The position numbers were made by a program, and so were the translations under genes. A stretch of 36,577 nucleotides of DNA from NCBI GenBank assembly GCA_024743255.1, contig JANSWY010000044.1, positions 1 through 36,577 on the forward strand, written 5' to 3'. The notes beneath the pieces are model-generated. The model did not search any database. It saw only the letters and a program-made list of their open reading frames with translations, and was not told where the DNA came from. Position 1 is the first letter of the stretch. Every line of letters starts with the position of its first letter. The stretch comes from a bacterium. Its GTDB lineage: Bacteria; Bacteroidota; Bacteroidia; Cytophagales; Cyclobacteriaceae. Of this stretch, positions 8,404 to 17,294 are shown piece by piece.

Positions 8404-9156
8404 CTATTCTCCGTTGAGCCACTTCTTGAAGAACGGTGCTTTTTCCTGGCTAACGATCACATCAATTTCAATTTCCGGCTTCAAATCAACCTTTAATTTC
8501 GACTTAAAAAAGTCATGAACCATTGAAATTGAGCTGTCCTGTACTAAGAATTGTCTATTCAGGCGATAAAACTTTTTAGGATCAAGTTCCGCTTCCAAAG
8601 CATCCAGATTAAAATTGGTTGGAAAAGTTTCTCCTTGATTGGTGACAAGGTTTACTGTTCCTTCCCGATAGAAGTAGGCAATATCCTCTACATTGATGGA
8701 AACCAGGGTACTTGCCTTCCTTATTAAATACTTTGATTTGTAGTTACTCCCGGAATCAATTTGCCTTAGTTGATCAAGAATTTTTGCATTGATAATAGTG
8801 CCGGTTCGGTTTTTGAATCTTTGGATGCTTCTTTCAAACTTTTGCTCATCTATTGGTTTCAGTAGGTAATCAATACTTTCAAGCTCAAATGCTTTGATTG
8901 CGTATTGGTCATAAGCCGTAATAAAAATGATAGGAGTTGATACCGAAACTTCTTCAAAAATTTCAAAGCTCAGTGCATCGCTTAATCGAATATCCAGAAA
9001 TATCAGATCAACACCTCTGTTTTCTTTTAAAAATCCGACAGCCGCTGATTTACTTTCCAAAACAGGAAGAATGGTTGCTTCAGGTAGAAATTTCTCTACA
9101 AGTCTTACAACATTCCTTGATGCTGCTTTTTCATCCTCAACCACCAGTACTTGCAT
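8404..9156 (-). CDS. LytTR-family response regulator (second pair)
   Basis: At 250 residues, it is paralogous to the regulator at 1838-2599. The receiver domain has VLVVEDEK at the start and phosphoacceptor Asp55 in FLDIRLSD, with FITAYDQYAIKAF and LLKPIDEQ. The C-terminal LytTR domain includes IAYFYREGTVNL and FYRLNRQFLVQD. Its start codon lies inside the last 20 bases of the kinase gene, so the pair is translationally coupled. The TonB-family gene is next downstream on the same strand and could be its target or co-transcribed. DNA targets are not known. Confidence 0.92.
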   Translation of the reverse strand: MQVLVVEDEKAASRNVVRLVEKFLPEATILPVLESKSAAVGFLKENRGVDLIFLDIRLSDALSFEIFEEVSVSTPIIFITAYDQYAIKAFELESIDYLLKPIDEQKFERSIQRFKNRTGTIINAKILDQLRQIDSGSNYKSKYLIRKASTLVSINVEDIAYFYREGTVNLVTNQGETFPTNFNLDALEAELDPKKFYRLNRQFLVQDSSISMVHDFFKSKLKVDLKPEIEIDVIVSQEKAPFFKKWLNGE

Positions 9157-10198
9157 AGGAAACTATTTGAATGAGTGGAATTCTCAGTGTGAATTGTTTT
9201 TCGTTTTTTTCTACCCCAAAGTCTTTATAACCGAGCAATTCATATCTGCCTTTTAAATTTTCAATTCCAATTCCTAAAGAATCCTTATTGGAAGGTTCGG
9301 GGTTGATGTTATTCTGAATGACTAGTTGTTTGGTATCTGAATCAACTTTGAAATCAACTCGCATTGGGTAGTCAGAATTGACAATGTTGTGCTTAAACAC
9401 ATTTTCAAGGGCCATTTGTAAAGTAAGTGGCACAATCTGATATTCATTTTCCGTAATCTGTGGGTCAATAGTTACCTGGAGGTTATCACCATGCCTGTGC
9501 TTCAAAATACTGACATATTTATGGATTATATTCAACTCCTGATTGATAGAAATGATGTCTTCTTTGCCACTGTCTAACAAGTAGCGATAGGTATCAGAAA
9601 GCTGAATCAAAAACTCATTGGCTGCTGCCTTATCTTCATTTATTAAAGCCTGAAGTGTATTGAGATTATTAAACAAGAAATGCGGATCGATTTGATTCTT
9701 TAGGGATGTCAGACTGATTTCAAGGTTTTCTTTCTTGAGCTGTTCCGCTTCAAGGGTCTTTTGTTGCCAGTTCATGATGGACTCATATCCAATTTGAAAA
9801 GCCAACACCACGAAACTTATTAATAAACCAATTCCAAGTGTCACAATGATATGCGGTGGACCAATCGTATCATTAGCATTCAGGAATATTATTTCAGATG
9901 ATTTCAAGATTAGATATAGAACTAAAAAGATGAATGTTCCAGCCGATAATCCAAGTAATGATCTCTTCAGCAGAAATTGGATACTATTCCGTGAATCTGA
10001 TTTCCTTTTCAGTCTTTTGGCTATTAACAGATTCACCTCAGAAATAGAGTACATGGCCACCAGATCAAATAACAAACCATACCAGGCAAACCCAACGGGC
10101 TCACGAAACATGCTTAATACAACGATCATAACATAGAAAAACAGTCCCCCAACAAAGGGGACTGCAAGCCTCAAAACTCTATTATTAGATTTACTCAT
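9137..10198 (-). CDS. LytS/YehU-type sensor histidine kinase (second pair)
   Basis: This is a 353-residue membrane kinase. About four transmembrane helices occupy ~10-140. The His_kinase motif NQIDPHFLFNNLN carries the phospho-His near residue 173. The HATPase N box is PLTLQMALENVFKHN, and the G box is LGIGIENLKGRYELLG. Architecture and order match the kinase at 2596-3618, so the two systems are a paralogous duplication or members of one expanded family. The 5' end overlaps the last 8 bases of the Ere-like gene, and the 3' end overlaps the regulator gene by 20 bases. This implies one tightly coupled transcript. Confidence 0.9.
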   Translation of the reverse strand: MSKSNNRVLRLAVPFVGGLFFYVMIVVLSMFREPVGFAWYGLLFDLVAMYSISEVNLLIAKRLKRKSDSRNSIQFLLKRSLLGLSAGTFIFLVLYLILKSSEIIFLNANDTIGPPHIIVTLGIGLLISFVVLAFQIGYESIMNWQQKTLEAEQLKKENLEISLTSLKNQIDPHFLFNNLNTLQALINEDKAAANEFLIQLSDTYRYLLDSGKEDIISINQELNIIHKYVSILKHRHGDNLQVTIDPQITENEYQIVPLTLQMALENVFKHNIVNSDYPMRVDFKVDSDTKQLVIQNNINPEPSNKDSLGIGIENLKGRYELLGYKDFGVEKNEKQFTLRIPLIQIVSYASTGG

Positions 10199-11441
10199 TC
10201 AAATAACTCGTTGATCCTGATACTTGCGGCATTAGAAGAATGAAATCATAACTATAAATCACATTCTCTAATACATCGTCAAGATCCTTAATTTTTCTTT
10301 GATATACCAGTTTCTTCACTGGACGCAAGTCAACAAGCCTCATTTCCTGCTCATCCATTGCTCCATAAATTGGACCAATTCCCATTCTCCCGAGAGATTT
10401 CGAACCATCATAAGGAGTGCGCATTGCTTCTTTACCGTTGATGATCATGTATCTGTTGACTGTTCCTTTTCCAGGGATCACTAGTAGATGTGTGGATTTA
10501 CTTCCATTTGCTTCTGCTAACTCTGAAGCCAGATTTCCAATATCGTAGATGTTCAACATTGATCTTCCACGGTAAGTATGGGTGGCTCCCATTTTGAATA
10601 CTGCTTTTGGAGTTTCTTCACCATTTGCTATGGCTTTATTATAAAAATCCATGAAATTTCTTTTCATCATCTGAATACGGTCGAGATTCGATTTGTAGTT
10701 ATCTCTTCCATTATCTAGATATATCTCTCTACTATCCCACATCAACTCTATTAACTCAAGAGCCTCCGAATTTCCCTCAAAAGCTGTTCTTAGCTTATCA
10801 AACTGCTCTTCCTGAAATCCGAAAAGTCCTATTGTTGATTGATTCTTCTTTTCAACAGCTTCTGCAAAATTTTCTAATGACTCTTTGTAGAGTTGTTCTG
10901 CCAATTTCTTAGAACTTTTTGTTGTTGCCATTTCAGACAATCTTTTCAGATGTGGCCTCAATGACAAGACAAACTCCTGATCAACAGCCCAAATGGTATT
11001 CTCTTTCCCTCCGCTGATATCATAGATTTCTCTCAGCATTTCAGTTTCTTCAATGGCACTGTAAAAAGCAATCGCATATTCATGGTTTTGGTAATACTCA
11101 GCAAAAGCTTTTTTGTAATCATTGGATGCTATTAATTTCTCTAAATCAGGCAATGAACCCAGACTTGACTCTGAAACATAGTGATTGTATCCATGCTTAG
11201 AAAGTGATTTATAGATCGCCGCGGTGAGTTGTGGCAATTCTGCAAAACCATGATCCTCTCCAATCAAGAAAAACTGGCTTGATGCTCCTTCAGAAATTAA
11301 TAATTCTGCTCCTTCTCCAGAGATTGCACCATTCTGCAATGAAAATGGAAATGAATGCTTTTCAAGTGTTGCTGTAAGTAAACTATCCTGCGCTATCAAA
11401 TGAGTAGAAAATAGCAGCATAAGTAGTGTAGTCCGTATCAT
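10191..11441 (-). CDS. Exported Ere/ChaN/TraB-superfamily protein
   Basis: A signal peptide (MIRTTLLMLLFSTHLIAQ) precedes a 416-residue protein. Residues ~58-66 read FLIGEDHGF, matching the G-E-x-H-G active-site motif of the erythromycin esterase-like/ChaN/TraB superfamily. A later KMGATHTYRG (~283-292) supplies a second conserved His. Members of this fold are hydrolases or haem- or peptide-related proteins with a shared Glu/His centre, and many are not resistance genes. Here the protein is periplasmic and co-transcribed with a sensor kinase and regulator (8-base overlap), so a role in cell-envelope sensing or processing is more likely than macrolide resistance. No precise reaction can be given. 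Confidence 0.7.
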   Translation of the reverse strand: MIRTTLLMLLFSTHLIAQDSLLTATLEKHSFPFSLQNGAISGEGAELLISEGASSQFFLIGEDHGFAELPQLTAAIYKSLSKHGYNHYVSESSLGSLPDLEKLIASNDYKKAFAEYYQNHEYAIAFYSAIEETEMLREIYDISGGKENTIWAVDQEFVLSLRPHLKRLSEMATTKSSKKLAEQLYKESLENFAEAVEKKNQSTIGLFGFQEEQFDKLRTAFEGNSEALELIELMWDSREIYLDNGRDNYKSNLDRIQMMKRNFMDFYNKAIANGEETPKAVFKMGATHTYRGRSMLNIYDIGNLASELAEANGSKSTHLLVIPGKGTVNRYMIINGKEAMRTPYDGSKSLGRMGIGPIYGAMDEQEMRLVDLRPVKKLVYQRKIKDLDDVLENVIYSYDFILLMPQVSGSTSYLNE

Positions 11442-11549
11442 ATCTTAAGTTGTTTTTTAAGATTTTACGACCACCTAATGAGCCTGATCATCGATTACTT
11501 ATGAATCGGGAAAAGTGATATCGGAAACCGGAATATCGGTAAATGAAAC

Positions 11550-12587
11550 CTAACGAGGATTGATGAATTTTGGGTCTCTGGTGAAATCTGTGTCGGTTAG
11601 AGTATTCAGGAATGCAATGATTTGAGCTTTTTCCGTCTCTGTTAAAGGTATGCCCAATTGATCTCCTCTTAATTCTTCATCCAATGTTGCTGACTCCCAA
11701 ACTCCTTCACTGTAATGATTGAGGACTTGTTCCAGCGTGAAGAATCTTCCATCATGCATGTAAGGGTCAGTTATTGCCACGTTTCTTAGGCTTGGCACTT
11801 TGAACTTGCCCTCATCAGATTCCAGCTCTGTAATTGTTGCCCTTCCACGATCATCGAATGTTTCATCTAATCCATTATTTCTATATGACTGATCCGTGAA
11901 CAGTGCTCCCTCATGACATGAACTGCATTTCGTTTCGAATAACTGCAATCCAGCCAATTCATCTTCAGTTAGTTCTTCTCCTTCGTTCCTGATGTACTTA
12001 TCGTACCTGGAAGTTGCTGAAACCATCATTGCTGTATATTGAGAAAGGGCATGTAACAACCTTGGAGTATTGATGGTATCAACATCAAATGCTTCTTTAA
12101 ATAATTGAGGATATTCGGAATGATTATTGAGCTTGTCAATGACATTCGCGATTTCTTCTCCCATTTCAAAGTCGGCTTCAATTGCATTGAGAGGAACAAA
12201 ATCCAGATGCGTGACTCCACCATCCCAAAAAAACTCATCCATAAATGCCATATTGGCCAATGCCGGGGCATTTCGAATTCCCACTTTTCCATCAACCCCA
12301 ATACTTAATGTATGCTGCGGATCTGAAAATGCTACTGCCTGATTATGGCAATTGCCACATGACACACTGTTGTCAATAGATAGTAAAGGATCAAAAAATA
12401 TTCTTCTTCCCAGTTCAAACCCTTCCTGGGTTACTGGATTATTGTCAAATGTGTAGGTGGGTTCAGGGAAATTTTCTGGCTTGACGAATGTATAAGTAAG
12501 GTCTGGCTCAGTGTCATCATCATCTTTGCTGCAGGACTGGGCCAGACCAATAGTAAATAGTAGAAAATATATAAGTAGTTTATTCAA
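11550..12587 (-). CDS. MauG/MbnH-like diheme cytochrome c peroxidase family lipoprotein
   Basis: This is a 345-residue lipoprotein (lipobox LAQSC, lipidated Cys19). It has two c-type haem sites, CGNCH (77-81) and CSSCH (221-225), the arrangement of bacterial diheme peroxidases. Trp121 in FFWDGG sits where the inter-haem Trp of this family is found, and DPYMHDGRFFTLEQV (~274-288) is a strong family signature. The gene begins 8 bases after the MbnP-like gene ends. In methanotrophs MbnH, a MauG relative, oxidises a Trp of MbnP to kynurenine, so this pairing suggests post-translational modification of the neighbouring lipoprotein rather than simple peroxide removal. The substrate here is inferred from gene order. 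Confidence 0.88.
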   Translation of the reverse strand: MNKLLIYFLLFTIGLAQSCSKDDDDTEPDLTYTFVKPENFPEPTYTFDNNPVTQEGFELGRRIFFDPLLSIDNSVSCGNCHNQAVAFSDPQHTLSIGVDGKVGIRNAPALANMAFMDEFFWDGGVTHLDFVPLNAIEADFEMGEEIANVIDKLNNHSEYPQLFKEAFDVDTINTPRLLHALSQYTAMMVSATSRYDKYIRNEGEELTEDELAGLQLFETKCSSCHEGALFTDQSYRNNGLDETFDDRGRATITELESDEGKFKVPSLRNVAITDPYMHDGRFFTLEQVLNHYSEGVWESATLDEELRGDQLGIPLTETEKAQIIAFLNTLTDTDFTRDPKFINPR

Positions 12588-12595
12588 ACTCAGAA

Positions 12596-13432
12596 TTATT
12601 GTTCAATACTCTCCAATTCAAATGCATTTGGAATATTTTCCGAAACCGGCGAACCAGCTAACGGGCTGTGTAAAGCACTTGCTTCAGCAAAATCAATTCC
12701 TTCAATCAATTTTTGAACGTCCAAAGTAATGTTCGCAGTAGGGTTAGAACCATTTCCAATAGTCAGTTGTTCGCTTAGATTAAAGGTTACCACTTTGTTA
12801 TTGTAGACAAACATACTTCCAGGAACATCTTTCCATCCTCCAACATGATAACCAAAGCTATTTGGATTGTCTGGCAGCATTGTTCTAGCAGCAGGGTCAC
12901 CAGTTGCTTCCGGTGCTTGTCCTTCAATTCCCAGAGCAACATATCCAGCATTCCAATTCCAGAACCAGGCATCAGCTGCTGGATCCAAAATACCTCCTGC
13001 TGCACCTTCTTGAATACCTGTGGAGTCAACACCAATTAGAAAGCTGATTTTTGAATATGTTCCCGCAGGGATATTTGCAATTTCAATGTTGTGAGAAACC
13101 GTCTGTCTTTCTGTTACCAAATAAATCCCTTCAACGTCATCAGGATCAGGCCCTACTGCCAAAGGGTCTACATAAGCCACACCATTGCTACCTTCAAGTG
13201 TTACCTGACTTACATAATATCTTAGTAAGACAATATTAAAATCTTGTTGTCCAAGTGTAGTATGCGGATATTCAGTTATTCCCTCCTCAGCGAGAATCAC
13301 CTGATTATCTCCAACAATATTGTCGAAGCTTAGTGTAAGACTCCCTGGAGTATCTGACGGAGTTTTATCATCACCACAGGATGAAAAGCTCAATATCGAT
13401 ACTAATAATGCAAGTGTTAACAGATTTCTCAT
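12596..13432 (-). CDS. MbnP-like copper-binding lipoprotein
   Basis: The start is the ATG at 13432 (MRNLLTLALLVSILSFSSCG). This gives a lipoprotein signal with lipidated Cys19 and a 278-residue product; the open frame extends 28 codons further upstream but without a signal there. The fold resembles MbnP: LTLSFDNIVGDN early, DFNIVLLRYYVSQVTLEG, and then AWFWNWNAGYVALGIEG (155-171), the family Trp-rich signature with Trp156, Trp158 and Trp160. Further His/Trp sites follow (FGYHVGGW). MbnP of methanotrophs binds copper and is modified on a Trp by its MauG-like partner. Here that partner is directly downstream in the same operon. The host is not a methanotroph by any sign in the window, so the physiological role (copper capture or sensing) is inference. 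Confidence 0.85.
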   Translation of the reverse strand: MRNLLTLALLVSILSFSSCGDDKTPSDTPGSLTLSFDNIVGDNQVILAEEGITEYPHTTLGQQDFNIVLLRYYVSQVTLEGSNGVAYVDPLAVGPDPDDVEGIYLVTERQTVSHNIEIANIPAGTYSKISFLIGVDSTGIQEGAAGGILDPAADAWFWNWNAGYVALGIEGQAPEATGDPAARTMLPDNPNSFGYHVGGWKDVPGSMFVYNNKVVTFNLSEQLTIGNGSNPTANITLDVQKLIEGIDFAEASALHSPLAGSPVSENIPNAFELESIEQ

Positions 13433-13460
13433 GGAAAATGACTTAGTGTTTATTATAAAA

Positions 13461-13489
13461 CAAAATATCTCAGAAATGATTGCACCAAA
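13461..13489 (-). promoter_or_regulatory. Promoter of the MbnP-MbnH-like operon
   Basis: On the minus strand TTTG is followed by 18 bases and TATTTTG, a close match to the TTTG/TAnnTTTG pattern (one base short in the spacer of the -7 element). The predicted start is near 13455, giving a short leader of about 23 bases before the ATG at 13432. It lies in the 194-bp gap shared with the divergent lipoprotein gene. Confidence 0.5.
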
Positions 13490-13626
13490 CAACCATTTAT
13501 GATACAATTCAGACAAGAATTTCCCCTTATTGGTTGCAATTTCATCTTGGCTTTTAATTCAGGTTTAATATTGCATAAATTCGTTGGAGTATAAAAACGA
13601 TGAAATCGGAAATAAACTGAATAATC

Positions 13627-14214
13627 ATGAATATTAAAATTGTTAGTTTGATTGCTTTATGTGGCGTAATCATGCTTTCTGCGGGATGTGGTGATGATGA
13701 TACACCGCCAATGGAAAACCCTGAAGAAATTATAACTGATGTTACTCTTACATTCACACCAACTTCAGGTCCGTCTATTGTGGCTAGTGCTATTGATCCG
13801 GATGGGGACGGGCCAGAGGAGCTTGCTATTAATGGTTCTATTGTATTGGCTACTAACACAACCTATTCTTTGACCATTGATTTACAAAACAGCATTGATG
13901 GTGAAAGTATCACAGAGGAAATTTTAGAAGAAGCTGAGGAACACATGTTTTTCTTCGGTTGGCAAGGAGGGATCTTTTCTGCTCCAAACGGAGATGGAAA
14001 TATTGAGGATAGATCCGACAATGTTATTTATAGCGACGAGGATGATAATGGTTTACCACTAGGGTTGAGAACATCATGGATCACTGCTGATGCTGCTACC
14101 AGCACATTTAGAGTCATTCTTAAGCATCAACCTGATGGAGTTAAGACGGAAACATCAGAATCCTCTGACGGAGATACCGATTTGGACTTGACTTGGGATC
14201 TCACCATTGAATAA
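13627..14214 (+). CDS. Small acidic lipoprotein of a Bacteroidota-specific family
   Basis: A 195-residue lipoprotein (LSAGC, Cys21) followed by an Asp/Pro/Glu linker. The body is an acidic beta-sandwich-like sequence: LTFTPTSGPSIVASAIDPDG, then SIVLATNTTYSLTIDLQNS, EEAEEHMFFFGW, and near the end LKHQPDGVKT and DTDLDLTWDLTIE. From memory, such ~190-residue lipoproteins occur in many Bacteroidota, often next to TonB receptor genes, and are sometimes labelled as type 1 periplasmic-binding-fold proteins; function is unknown. It diverges from the MbnP-like gene and shares its 194-bp promoter region. A joint role in metal or ligand handling is plausible but unproven. Confidence 0.75.
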   Translation: MNIKIVSLIALCGVIMLSAGCGDDDTPPMENPEEIITDVTLTFTPTSGPSIVASAIDPDGDGPEELAINGSIVLATNTTYSLTIDLQNSIDGESITEEILEEAEEHMFFFGWQGGIFSAPNGDGNIEDRSDNVIYSDEDDNGLPLGLRTSWITADAATSTFRVILKHQPDGVKTETSESSDGDTDLDLTWDLTIE

Positions 14215-14233
14215 TGTAAAACATCCAAAATAT

Positions 14234-14268
14234 AAAAAGGCCTCTGCTTTTAAGTAGAGGCCTTTTTT
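14234..14268. terminator. Bidirectional intrinsic terminator
   Basis: AAAAAGGCCTCT (14234-14245) and AGAGGCCTTTTT (14256-14267) form a perfect 12-bp stem around a 10-base loop, with T runs on both strands. It sits between the lipoprotein gene and the convergent S9 peptidase gene (stop at 14271) and should end both transcripts. Confidence 0.9.
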
Positions 14269-14270
14269 AT

Positions 14271-17033
14271 TTATTCTAATCCCTGATCAATACCCATTTT
14301 TAATGCTGGGACGCCTTCTTTCATCCATTTTGGCATTGGAGCATCCATCAGATAATGATCAAAGTATTGCTGCATTCGGATATTGAAATCAATTCTGTTT
14401 TGAAGTTTCTGTGGCCAGTGTGGTTCTCCTTGGTAGTTGAGGAACCAACTTGGTTTTCCCAGCCTTCGCATAGCTACAAAAAACTCAATTCCCTGATACC
14501 ATGGCACATGACCATCCTGATCGTTGTGCATGATTAATACCGGAGTGTTGATTTTATCTATATAGAATATTGGACTGTTTTCAATGAACCTTTGTGGGTA
14601 TTCCCAAAGCGTTCCTCCGATTCTACTTTGAGTATGCTCATACTGAAACATTCTACTCAATCCAGTCCACCATCTGATTCCACCGTAAGCACTGATCATA
14701 TTTGGAACCGGCGCTCCTGATTCTGCACATTTAAAAATGTCTGTTTTCGTAACTAAGTAAGCAACTTGATAACCACCCCAGCTATGTCCCTGAACACCAA
14801 TTCTATCTTTATCAACAAATCCATCTTCAATAAGTGAGTTGATCCCTGAAATCACACAGTTATAGGCACTTTCTCCTGGGTAGCCATCTTTATAATGCAC
14901 ATCAGGATTGAATATCACATACCCTCTGGATGCATAAAAACTGTAATTTATAGTTGATCTATGTGGAAACGGGTCTCTATGATTATTGAGTCTGTCAGCA
15001 CTCTTTTCGTAGAAATTAACCATTAAAGGATACTTCTTATTTGGATCAAAATTCTCTGGCTTCACAAGCATCCCTTCCAATTCCTGGCCATCCAGTGAAG
15101 TCCATTTGTAAAGTTCTATGCTACCCCAGCTATAATCCTTCTGTTGCGGGTTGGCATTTGAAATTTTAGTAGATTTCTTAAATCCATTCGAGGTAATCAA
15201 TAGGTCAGGGAATATGTTGAAGTTCTCTTTGCTATAAATAATCTCATTGCTTTCCTGAGCTTTCTTCAAATTACGGAATCGAACATCCCCTGATTTTTTC
15301 TTTACAGGTTTGGCGCCTTTCTTAAATGTCAATTCAAATATTGCTTCAGACTTATCCTCCTCATATAAAGCACCCAAAAGAAGCTTCTGACCCGACTTGA
15401 TAAACCTTTCCTCCTCATCAAGTTTGATATATCTGTATTTGATTTCTTTCTCTCTTCCATTAGGAGTGATTCTTGTCATCTTCGATTCTCCATTTGGATC
15501 AACCTGCCAGATATCCCATCGATCATAAATCAGTACTTTATTGTCATTTTCAGTCCAGGACATCACTCCATATGGATAAGGGTGACTAGGTGTGTCATGC
15601 CTTTCATTGTAGAATGGAACCTGGGAATTGTTGGTGATTTGAGTTTCCTTTTTAGTAGCAAAATTGTAGGTAAACCATGCGCTATCTACAACATCATACC
15701 AATATGCATATTTACCTCCAGGGGACATTTGTGCATTTCCACGAACCTCAGATTTAATAAGAGTGGAACTACCAGTCTCTTTATTAATGGCATACAAATC
15801 TGTATAATAAGGAAAACCTTCCCAGCTAATTCTTTCACCATAAGGTTGATCATTGATTCCTAAAAGGTTTGAAGAATTCCCTTCATCCGATTCAATTACC
15901 TCTGTGATTGTAGCATTTCCCAATTGAATGAACTGACTAGATCCAACATCATATGACACTGTGTAAGACCTTTTCGAATCTGCCTCTTTATCAATTTTCT
16001 GTTGTGTATGAAGTTTCTTATCCTGGTAACTCCAGACTTCAACATTGACAATTTCCTCTTCAAGAAGAGAGGTATCTTGTACAATTGGCATCTCTTTATA
16101 ACCGAAGTAGAGGGTTTTACCATCTTTGGAAAAGTGATTGTCAAAATGCTCACTAATCAGTAGATCTTTAGACTGACCATTCTCAGATCCACTCGCAATA
16201 ATCATTGCTGAATCTGATTTCCAATAGTGTAGGTTAGGATAATGGATAGGTGCCTTTGTTGTGTCTAAATCCGATACAAAAGTCAATTGGCTACCAGCTT
16301 CATCCCATGAAAATGAATAGTATTTCCCTTTTGCTCTGAATATTGGTGATAGCGATTCGCTGTTCGTGTCAAATACATATACACCTTCACTGTATGTAGA
16401 ATCCCCTTTTGTAACAAAAGCTATTTTCCCGCCTTTTTCAGATAACACATATTCTGTTACAGCAGGATACTCATAACTAGATGCACCAGAGTTTGAGGAA
16501 ATGACCAACTGAAATGCCTTCTCTTTCTTTAATTTTTTTAATTGCTTTTTATTGGTAGAATCCGCTTCTGGTAGATACTGATAAGCAAACCAGCCATTCC
16601 ATTTCTCAGGAACTTTGTAAGATTTCAGTCTTGATATTTTTCGTATTTCTCCACTCTTCTGATTGCGAATTGCTAAACTATCCATCGGCAGTTTATCCTT
16701 TTTAACTTTCTCCCGGCGCTTTGTTTTAAGTGTATCCAGATCGGGGTTTATTGTAAAAAACAGGTAATCACTGGAAAAAGAAAATTGTGGTTTTGTCCCT
16801 CTTTCATATTGTAAAAGAGTTTTTCCTAGCTGATCATGAAGCATTAAAATATCATTTGCCTCAGCATTTGACTTTAGGTAATAAGAAATGAATTCACCAT
16901 CCCTGGAAATTGAATGGTCTTCAATTCTTTTCCATTCTTTATAAGCACTGTGGTCAAGTTGCTTCTTTTCTTGAGAGAAGGAAATGAGAGTTGGGAATAG
17001 AAAAAATATTCCTAGGATCAGTTTGAGGTTCAT
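14271..17033 (-). CDS. S9 family prolyl-oligopeptidase-type serine peptidase
   Basis: A 920-residue exported protein with a signal peptide at the start (LILGIFFLFPTLISFSQ). The N-terminal two thirds is a beta-propeller-like region. The C-terminal alpha/beta hydrolase domain has the nucleophile elbow GVQGHSWGGYQ (Ser ~751), the acid in HNDQDGHVPW (Asp ~840) and the His in GEPHWPQ (~872). This is a complete S9 triad. Such enzymes cut short peptides, here in the periplasm. It is much longer than minimal dipeptidyl peptidases, as is usual for the Bacteroidota S9 group. It stands alone on the minus strand between two bidirectional terminators. Confidence 0.92.
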   Translation of the reverse strand: MNLKLILGIFFLFPTLISFSQEKKQLDHSAYKEWKRIEDHSISRDGEFISYYLKSNAEANDILMLHDQLGKTLLQYERGTKPQFSFSSDYLFFTINPDLDTLKTKRREKVKKDKLPMDSLAIRNQKSGEIRKISRLKSYKVPEKWNGWFAYQYLPEADSTNKKQLKKLKKEKAFQLVISSNSGASSYEYPAVTEYVLSEKGGKIAFVTKGDSTYSEGVYVFDTNSESLSPIFRAKGKYYSFSWDEAGSQLTFVSDLDTTKAPIHYPNLHYWKSDSAMIIASGSENGQSKDLLISEHFDNHFSKDGKTLYFGYKEMPIVQDTSLLEEEIVNVEVWSYQDKKLHTQQKIDKEADSKRSYTVSYDVGSSQFIQLGNATITEVIESDEGNSSNLLGINDQPYGERISWEGFPYYTDLYAINKETGSSTLIKSEVRGNAQMSPGGKYAYWYDVVDSAWFTYNFATKKETQITNNSQVPFYNERHDTPSHPYPYGVMSWTENDNKVLIYDRWDIWQVDPNGESKMTRITPNGREKEIKYRYIKLDEEERFIKSGQKLLLGALYEEDKSEAIFELTFKKGAKPVKKKSGDVRFRNLKKAQESNEIIYSKENFNIFPDLLITSNGFKKSTKISNANPQQKDYSWGSIELYKWTSLDGQELEGMLVKPENFDPNKKYPLMVNFYEKSADRLNNHRDPFPHRSTINYSFYASRGYVIFNPDVHYKDGYPGESAYNCVISGINSLIEDGFVDKDRIGVQGHSWGGYQVAYLVTKTDIFKCAESGAPVPNMISAYGGIRWWTGLSRMFQYEHTQSRIGGTLWEYPQRFIENSPIFYIDKINTPVLIMHNDQDGHVPWYQGIEFFVAMRRLGKPSWFLNYQGEPHWPQKLQNRIDFNIRMQQYFDHYLMDAPMPKWMKEGVPALKMGIDQGLE

Positions 17034-17193
17034 GTCAATAGTTTCGGTTAGGGTACCGAAAATAATAAAAACTAAGCCCTAATTCATATTTTTTATACAA
17101 ATGGCATCTGTTAGCTGGCCTTAATCATTATTTAACATGCTAATAATGTTTTTTTGGGCCATTAGGTAACCTATCCGACTTAATTTCGTACAT

Positions 17194-17266
17194 AAACACT
17201 GTTGGATCGCAAGATCCACGGTTTGGTTAGCAAAAAACCATCACTCAAATGGATGATGGTTTTTTT
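17194..17266 (+). ncRNA. Candidate small structured RNA
   Basis: In the 261-bp gap between two minus-strand genes, the plus strand holds a stem TGGATC-GCAA-GATCCA (17203-17218) with a GNRA tetraloop. A short GGTTTGGTT/AAAAACC pairing region follows, then the intrinsic terminator at 17232-17266 with a T8 run. This is the layout of a small RNA of about 75 bases. A possible -7 element (TAATTTCG, 17181-17188) precedes it, but the nearest TTTG is 24 bases further upstream, longer than usual. The structure could equally be the 3' end of the upstream minus-strand gene read the other way. Low confidence. Confidence 0.3.
17232..17266. terminator. Bidirectional intrinsic terminator
   Basis: AAAAAACCATC (17232-17242) pairs with GATGGTTTTTT (17256-17266) over about 11 bp, with a T run on each strand. 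It ends the serine hydrolase transcript (stop at 17295, minus strand). It could also end the candidate plus-strand small RNA. Confidence 0.8.
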
Positions 17267-17294
17267 TATGCCCAAAAATCTAAAGGCAAACAAA

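Noticed and set aside
10191-11441. Erythromycin resistance esterase
   Set aside because: The protein has a signal peptide, is in an operon with a sensor kinase, and shares only the superfamily motif.
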